Source of the DNA: Mauremys mutica
Taxonomy: Eukaryota; Chordata; Testudines; Geoemydidae
Length of the DNA: 64,000 nt
Direction: 5' to 3'
NCBI RefSeq assembly: GCF_020497125.1
Contig: NC_059080.1
Span: 70,538,618-70,602,617 of the forward strand
Under the pieces are notes generated by a model. It ran no database searches. It worked only from the letters and a program-made list of their open reading frames with translations, and was not told where the DNA came from. The stretch's first letter is position 1, and every line of letters begins with the position of its first letter. A program made the position numbers and the translations under genes. Shown in pieces: positions 51,001-60,000 of the stretch.

Positions 51001-54000
51001 CCTTAGAGCTGACAAGTCCACTTAGTCCTACTTCTTGTTCAGCCAATCACTAAGACAAACGAGTTTGTTTACATTTATGGGAGATATGCTGCCTGCTTCT
51101 TATTTACAATGTCACCTGAAAGTGAGAACAGGCATTCGCATGGCACTTTTGTAGCCAGCATTGCAAGGTATTTACATGCCAGATATGATAAACATTTGTA
51201 TGCCCCTTCATGCTTCGGCCACCATTCCAGAGGACATGCTTCCATGCTGATGACACTTGTTAAAAAAAATGCATTAATTAAATTTGTGACTGTAGCAGCT
51301 CCACATATGCTGATCTCCTCATGTGGCCACTCGTGACCCTGGTAGCCATTGCAAGGGGGGAGCTTCCACCTACTCATGCTCTTTGGGGCCACACAAGCTG
51401 GGCCATAGCCTAGTCCTTAATTATTTGTGGTTATAATTAGTTTACAGTCTATTCCTGTCTATTTACAATCTTCCATTTTGAGACCTTTTGTGTTCCGCTT
51501 CAATAACTAGAGCAGGGGTTCACAAACTTCATTGCATTGCAGCCCCTTTTTAACAGTAAAAATTAATACATCACTCCAGGAGGGGGGACTGAAGCCCGAC
51601 CCACAGTTTGAGAACCCCTGAACTAGAGCATTCACCATGTGGCTTACTGTTTCCTAGTTGGCTAGTTTTCAGTAGCAACTCACCATCATTTAAACACTGA
51701 TAACAAATTCTTTAAATATCAGAACACCCCCATTTCCCCCTCTGAATAAACAGACCTTGAGCCCCTTGAAAACCTGGAGGGCCTGGACTTCCAGGATATG
51801 GTGGAACATAACAGTGGATGTCACCTGAAACAAGAGGAAAAAAACATTATGCAAGAATTGTACGCAAATAAACCAAGTTTGAATATCTACTGTAAGGTTT
51901 GCAAACATGTCAATATTGTAATTAAGAAAATGTACAAACTATAAGGATTATAGAATATTTATGCAAATAATTATTTCTATATTCTTTAACCTTAGCAGTA
52001 TTTTAATTGTAATGTTCTTGTTATACATTTGGTATAAGGTTATATTAGTAACTTGATCAACTGTAATGTTGGTATGGGGAATATATTCTGCAGAGATTAA
52101 ATAATATATTTTTATTTTCTGTGGTGTTGGCAGTAAAAATATTGTCTTTAAAATATTCTCTGAGACGAGGTGCAGAGAATTTGAAGATGACATTCTAATC
52201 TCAAGTATGTAAATGTCTGCTTTGCCTACAATTAAGGCAATTCCACAATATCCACTAAATGCTATATTGCATCAAAGCATTTTGTTCTTGGTTAAAGCTG
52301 CCTTAACACTGAAATGACAGGCTCCACTGATCTGCTACCTGAGATGTTCAGGTTAAGATTAGTTTTGAATTCCCAGAACAAGTTTTGACCCCATGCATAT
52401 CAGACAAGTAAACTATTCCAGGACCAATAGTGTCAGCAACATAGAGGTAGCAGTGATCATTTAAAAATTAATTAAAATATTCCTTTAGCTGCTAAAATAT
52501 CTTTACATTCTGCAGAGAAACAATTCAGTGTGATAGCAGATCATGCAGTATAGAACCAAAAAGGGCACTTCATTAATAGCCTTAATCCTGTCTGGGTTGT
52601 TATCGCAAATGGGGGTGAGTGTGATAGCTGTTGCTTGTTCAAAATAGAATTTATGTATCATTGAGCTACAGTATTTGGAAAGAGGGCCCCAAGAAAGTTA
52701 AAGAACTGGAAAATTCACCATGGTTTGGTGCTTGTGTAAGTCAAACATGGAAAAAGGTTTGTCATACACAAGATGTTTGATAAAACAATAAAGGTGTTTA
52801 ATTGAAAGTCAAGGTCTCTAGGACAAGGTAAGTGATCTTTAGAAGTAACAGAGAAGGAAGTTTGGGAAGATCAGGGGAGAATGCAAAGGTTTATAAGGGA
52901 AGGAATCTGCAAGATGGAGACCTGAAATTCAACCATAGTTTGTCTACCATAAAGTGCAGGAGAGTGTAACGACTTCAGTATTAACATTTAAATACATACT
53001 TGCTTTTTTTAAAAAGTCTACATTAACTGGAATTATAAAATATAGATAAAGACCAAATCTTTCTAACTTTATTCAAATGAGGATCCCTATCAGTTAAGGA
53101 AGTAAACATTTATACACCTCTACCCCGATATAACATTGTCCTCGGGAGCCAAAAAATCTTACTGCGTTATAGGTGAAACCGCGTTACATCGAACTTGCTT
53201 TGATCCACTGGAGTGCGCAGCCCCGCCACCCCAGAGTGCTGCTTTACCGCATTATATCCAAATTCATGTTATTTCAGGTCGCGTTATATCAGGGTAGAGG
53301 TGTATTTGGATTTATTAGATTCGAGAAAAAAATTAACCAGATTTAACCAAGTAATTTTTAGATAGAATTAGATTTCCACATAGCAATTTGTATTAATAAA
53401 TAAGATTTATTCACAAAATTAACAGGAATATACTGAAAGCAAAAGAATTGAGAATATAGAAGTTACAAATTTTGGAATCACGTAGCTAACTTGAACTGCA
53501 GTTTTATATTAAATATTGTACTGTATATACTTAAAATTTGGCATATGGAAATCATATTTACAATGTGTTTACTAATCTCAGTTTTACTACTTTGGATCTA
53601 TAAGTTCTTTTTCATATGTTATTCCACCTTCTCTGTCTGTCTGTTTGACATCTTCCCATAAGTTATTCTAACACTACTTTGTGAATCAGCAATGGCTTTA
53701 TATTGTGTAAATACTGAGTCATTTTTCCCTGTTCCTTCATCCAGCCCTGCACATCTTTATTCAGATTAATACTCCTTGCTCCAGAGAGTAGTCCCACCAG
53801 CATCACACAAGGACACCTCTACCCCGATATAACGTGACCCGATATAACACAAATTTGGATATAACATGGTAAAGCAGTGCTCGGGGGGGGGGCTGTGCAC
53901 TCCAGCGGATCAAAGCAAGTTCGATATAACGCATTTTCACCTATAACACAGTAAGATTTTTTGGCTCCCGAGGACAGCCTTATATCGGGGTAGAGGTGTA

Positions 54001-57000
54001 TGGGTGTATAGGTTCAGGGCCTCAGTGAATCAACATTCACTGATATTTCATGTTTCTTTTGCCTCACCTCTGTCTGCTCCTGAATGCAGATATCCCAGTT
54101 GAAATGCAGATTACTTGAATCCTACCAAGCACATACTAAGTGAGAGAGTTTTTAATGTTAAGATTCAAACTTACCTTTTTGACCTGTTTGACCAGGTGGC
54201 CCACTTATACCAGTACTTCCTGGGTCTCCAGGATGACCCCCGATTCCTGGTGGGCCAGGAAATCCCAAACCTGATGGTCCCATAGGCCCTCTTGAACCAG
54301 GAAGTCCTGGTGCCCCAAGAAATCCTTTATCACCTGACAGTGCTGATCCACCATCACCCTATTTAAAAAAAAAAGAATATATATAAGCTCCGTAAGACTA
54401 GCCCATTTGCTTTCTTTCATTAACTCCAGTATTAGAGCAATATTTGAAAAATCTTTGGTTACACAACAAAATGACTAAATGGACGATACATGGTGATTTT
54501 TTTTTAAATTAATCTTGTGGTAGGCTTACAAACTGCAATATAGGCTCAGTAACTTTACAGTACTCTACATGTAGTTGGCCCTGAAATACAGAACCAATTT
54601 CTTCTCTGGGTAAGATCCAATCCCTCCTTTGCCCTCCCCATTCACTGCACAAAGCCTGAGTGAATGGGCTTTGTGCAGGGAATTAGATGAGGGTAGCTGT
54701 AGGGGCTAGAATCCTCCTTGGGACAGACCACAGGACTGCTGGCTCAACGCATGCATGAGTATTGGAGATAGTTAATGTCTTGGAAAACCTTGAGCAAGCC
54801 GTTCACCAAGAAGTGAGTTTCACTTTTAGTTACACTGCAGTCAGTGGGGTTGACGAGGAGTAATTGAGAGTGGAATCTGGTCTAAGATCATTACAATCAA
54901 GTCGTTGATAAACATTTTGAAACTGAAGTCCTGATCAAAGCTAAATATTTCTGTACACCTGATGTACAACTTAAAGGAAAACCCTTAAAGTCTGTGCTCT
55001 GAACAAGGTTGTCTTAATAGGAATATCTGGTAGATAGATACACATGGAAGCTATGCCTCCATGGCTCAACGGACTGTACACCAGTGTGGAAGTAGAAAAA
55101 GAACTGACAGGGATTTGAAGGGGATTTCAAATCCACACAATCTCCTTATGTGAGCAAGAGTCAGGCTAGCTGTAACCCTAATAACGTGAGATTTGTAGAA
55201 GCGAGGATAGTGTGAGGCGAGTGGGAAAGAACTGTGTGAGAAGTTGTTGAGACCTTGTGTTAGATAAGTATGGAATGCAGACTATAGTCTAAATAGAGGT
55301 GAGAAAAATAAGCTATCAGGATGACCTATGTATAAACAAATGTAGCTGTTGCTCATTATTGTATGTAACAAAAGGAATAAATTCTTGCTGTAATTGTTTA
55401 CCTGGTGAGAGACCTGTTTAGCTCTCTTCCTCCACACAATTGCTAGAGATAATAAAGTATCTGACTTGCTGCACCCAACCTGAGAGTGAGAACCGACACC
55501 AGTTTACTGCTTGGCTAATGAAATAATGGCCTTAGCTAACCTAATTCTCTGGCCTCCTTGCCTGGCCCTTTTTTCCTTGAAGGTGGATATGAAAGGAAAC
55601 CCATGATCTGAATGCCTCAGGCTTCTCTGCCACTTAAGCAAATTAAAATAAAATTAAGAGTGGAGAATGGCTACAAACTAGAATGTATCAGCACCACACA
55701 TTCCTGCAGGATTGGAAGGTTAAGCTGGGCTTTAGTCGAAAACGAGTTTGTGTGTGTGCTGAACACCAAGATGTACAAGAGTAAAACAGAAGTGGCAAAC
55801 AGGGTGGAAGGCTGCAAATAAAGATTTTTAAAATAACAATCATTTTGAGATATTTGTTTTACTTTATAGAAGTCTGTGAATCACATACTGTAATATGAAC
55901 TGCTTTATGCCAAGTCCACAAGCAGTAAATGTCAGGAGAAGTTGCTTGATTGTGATAGCCATGGTATTACATTACTAAGAGGCTAGTGCATGGAACTGGG
56001 TTGATAACTATTTGTATTGTATATGGGGCTATCCTTTATAAACCACCCTGATGAAGATACTTAAAGAATGAGAGGGAGGTGGACTAGCAGCTGAGGTCAG
56101 GAAGGGAGTTCCATACACAGAATGTGAAAGGTGCATAGATGTGTGTAGGATAAGGACAAAGGGGAGATCTAGATGAGTAGATGGGTAGAGTAAAGAAATC
56201 AGAGGAGATGACTGTGACCAAAAAGGAGACCAAAGCAGAGAGCTAAGGAGATGTTACATTGTCAAGCCTTGAATTTGACTTGAAAAGGGAGTGAGTGCAA
56301 TGATTTCATGAAGGCCTGAAAGCAATCAGAGCAGAATGAGGTAGGTGATTTTCACAGCAAAGATTTCACCAGTCAAAGACCACAGAGAGGAAGAGAAGGG
56401 TGGAGAAGGGAATCTTGGGATTTTACCCAGAGGAACTCATTGGAGTGGAGTGGATGGGGCCAAATTTTAGGGCATGAAGGAGGAAGTTAATGGAGAGAGA
56501 TTGAAGGCAATGGGATCAGAGTAGCGTTTGTGTATTCACAGTCTCATCATGCAGATACAGTATATTCAGAAAATACACCTAAGATCCCTAAAATAAAGAG
56601 CAGTGTCTGTATAAGGAAGTTAGATTTTTTCATTTGTCAGCAGTTAGCTACAGGTTACTAGGAAAATAGAAAACAGTTTAATCTGTAAATAATTTGGAAA
56701 TTTACTGATTTTTTTAGTAAAATGAGAAATTAATTCAAAACAAAGAATGAAACAGCTTCTAACAAAGTTAAACATACTTGAATTCCTCTCTCTCCAGGCA
56801 ATCCTGGATCTCCATCTCTGCCAGCAGTACCTTTTTGGCCTGGAAGCCCTGGAGCCCCCAGAGGGCCTCTTTTTCCTTTTATTCCTTAAAACAATTAAAA
56901 AGAAGCTTAGAGTAATATATATAGCAGCTGTTTGTCTATTTCTTTCTGCTCATCTGAATGATAGGTAATCATTATTGATATTTGGACAAAATGTCTGAGG

Positions 57001-60000
57001 TTCTACAAAAATTTTCTTTAGCTCATAAAGTTGGATTTCTTTAATGAAAGATTTAAGTTTCTTCCTCTGTTATATATGGAGATATACCTATCTCATAGAG
57101 CTAGAAGGGACCTTGAAAGGTCATCAAGTCCAGCCCTGTGCCTTCACTAGCAGGACCAAGTACTGATTTTACCCCAGATTCCTAAGTGGCCCCCTCAAGG
57201 ATTGAACTCACAACCCTGGGTTTAGCAGGCCAGTGCTCAAACCACTGAGTTATCCCTGTCCCCCCCAATTTGTTAATCTCTCCTAATTTGGAACAATTTA
57301 TCTAGGATTGTGGTGGGTTGAAGTCTTTAATTCAAGACTGGATCTCTTTCTCAAAGGTACATCCTAATTAAAACAGAAGTTACTGGCTTGATGCAGAGAT
57401 TACTGGGTGAAGTTCTTTAGCCTGTGATATGCAAGAGGTTAGATTACATGATCGTAATTACCGTGAGTTTGGAGTGGCCACATTATGCAACCCAAATGAG
57501 TGTCAGTAAAACCAATATACTACATCACACCACCATGTGTCCTGTTTGTGCATATGTTCGGTTTCCAAATGCTTTAGAGAATTTTTTTTCATTATTGGAA
57601 CTGTGACTTCCACTCTTCTACCTTTAAAGACAGATCTATTATTTAGCATAATCTAACTGTACGATGGTCAGAAGAAGAGACAAATTAAAACTAATGAAGC
57701 CTCTATAAATGATCTAAAATAACTTTTATGTATATAAAAATGTCACATCTTTAAAATCAGATATTGCAGTACATTGCAAGAGCTGGAAGCAATTTGGGAA
57801 TCTCCCTTTTCCAGTGAGGTAAGATTAATGTTTTTAGTTATGCATAATTACAAGATATTGAACCTTAAACCACACAGTAATGCAGGGGTGTAAACTGCAC
57901 CTCCAAGCAATGTAGTTTTGAGGATATTTGGACACAAGGCAGAAATGTTTTTATGATAGTTTTTGTTGTTGTTTTGTTTTAAGTGACTGACATAACTGCT
58001 CAAAGATTTAGGATATTAGCATAGTTGATATATCTTTGGGGAGATGCATTTATGGGCAGAATGCAGATGAAACAACTAAATGTAATTGTCACATGGCTTT
58101 GCAGTTTATCATATGGATGTCAGAAGGACATATGGGAGGTGGGTCTCTCTCTCTCCATATTGTATTAAGTGGGAACTTTGCTATCCACTTCAGTGGAGCC
58201 AGGATTTTACTCATGGTGTTATGCTGGAGCATGGTAAATCATGTGAAGTAATTTAATTGCAAGAGTTTTATATTTTTCCCTGAACATTTATGAAAATACA
58301 CTATTTGCAAAAATTAAACTTTGCAAAAAATATTAACTCCAAAGGATTCACACCGTCTCAGGAAATCTATGGCAAATAAACCAGGAATAATTTGTGCTGC
58401 TTCAGTGTCTGTGCATGTGTGTGAGAGCACACAAACACCTTGCAGCACATACACATGTGCAAACAGATAATGAATTATTTGTGAAGAATTCTTTATTCAT
58501 TATATTTTTTGTTCATAGAATAATTCATTCAACATTTTTTTCAGAATTCAAGTTGTGTGATTGATCACCTATTGGTTTTGATCCCTGAGTGATTAAGTGT
58601 AACTCTGACAAACAAAAGGATGGTTTCCAAAGGCCATGGAGATGTTGAATTTCTCTGTGAGGAAGTGTGCTTAGTTTAGGGAGTGGTGGCAGTGACAGGC
58701 AGGCTTAGGGAATTTCAGGAAACAATTTAAATCCAATGAAATTTATATGCACACAGTAACTGCATTTTCATAGAATCATAGAACTCGAAGGGACCTCGAG
58801 AGGTCATTTAGTTCAGTCCCCTGCACTCATGGCAGAACTAAGTATTATCTAGACCATCCCTGACAGGTGTTTGTCTAACCTGCTCTTAAAAATCTCCAAT
58901 CATGGAGATTCCACAACCTCCCTAGGCAATTTATTCCAGTGTTTAACCACCCTGACAGATTTTTTCAATCTTCCCTCATAGGTCATGTTTTCTAGACCTC
59001 TAATCATTTTTGTTGCTCTTCTCTGGACTTTCTCCAATTTGTCCACATCTTTCCTGAAATGTGGTGCCCAGAATTGGACACAATACTCCAGTTCAGGCCT
59101 AATCAGCATGGAGTACAGCGGAAGAATTACTTCTCATGTCTTGCTTACAACACTCCTGCTAATACATCCCAGAATTATGTTTGCTTTTTTTGCAACAGTG
59201 TTACACTATTGACTCATATTTAGCTTGTGGTCCTGTGATGGGGTGGCTGAGGCAGTCACTCCCTGGAGATTGAGAGAGGAGGACTGGCTGCTTAGAGGGC
59301 TGGAGCACCATGGACAGAGCAGTGCTGGGCAGGGTCAGCAGAGTATGAGAAAGCTCCAGGCTGACGGCTGCCAGAGGGCAGAGGAGGTGCTGGGGCTGTG
59401 GGGAAGTGGCCCAGGGAAGGAGATGGCAGAGTTGGAGGAGGGGCAGTACGAGTCTGCCGGCTATAGGGTCCCTGGGTTGGGACTGGGAGTAGTGGGTCGG
59501 CCTGGGTTTCTCCCTTTCCTCCCACCCCCCCACTTGCTACTGAGGCGAGTGACCGGTGAATGGACTGCAGTTTGCCACTGAGACGAGCAGCTAGAATCAG
59601 GACTGCAGTTTGCCACTGAGGCAAGTGGTTGGACTATGGACTGTCCGTCCCCCAGAAGGGGGAAAAGAAGCGTGTGGGGCACAGCTGGAGGGCTGTGTCC
59701 AGAAGAGGATGACATGGTCCGGGGAGTGACACGGGTCCTGGAGGTGGAGACAGATGAGACAACGGGCGACACACCATCTGAGAAGGGTGTACTGGCAAAT
59801 CCCAAACTAATTCCCAGGACAGCCAGCAGGAGACGCCATGGTGGTGAGTCACCCCCCGTTACAGGTCCACTATGACCCCCAGATCCCTTTCCACAGTACT
59901 CCTTCCTAGGCAGTCATTTCCCATTTTTGCTTAGTCCTAACTGTGTACGTCTCTGTAAGTGCCTGAATAATAATGTTCATGTGACATATTAATAGTTACT

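Larger units (their letters stand above)
50306..51755 (-). other. intron between w4 and w5
   Basis: 1450-base intron with a hAT fragment (50635-51294) and a hAT MITE (51513-51620). Confidence 0.85.
51825..54174 (-). other. intron between w3 and w4
   Basis: 2350-base intron with two mariner MITEs in opposite orientation. 51825-53110 shows nothing else. Confidence 0.8.

Noticed and set aside
53115..53302. Host promoter or CpG-rich regulatory site
   Set aside because: The CG-rich motifs belong to mariner-type MITE ends with TA duplications.
57200..57266. tRNA gene candidate (A and B boxes on minus strand)
   Set aside because: The cloverleaf is not complete and the sequence continues into a CR1-like tail, so it is a SINE head.
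59201..59805. ORFs of 110-118 codons on both strands
   Set aside because: They fall inside the GC-rich LTR-like insertion and its CR1 junction and show no gag/pol-like motifs.
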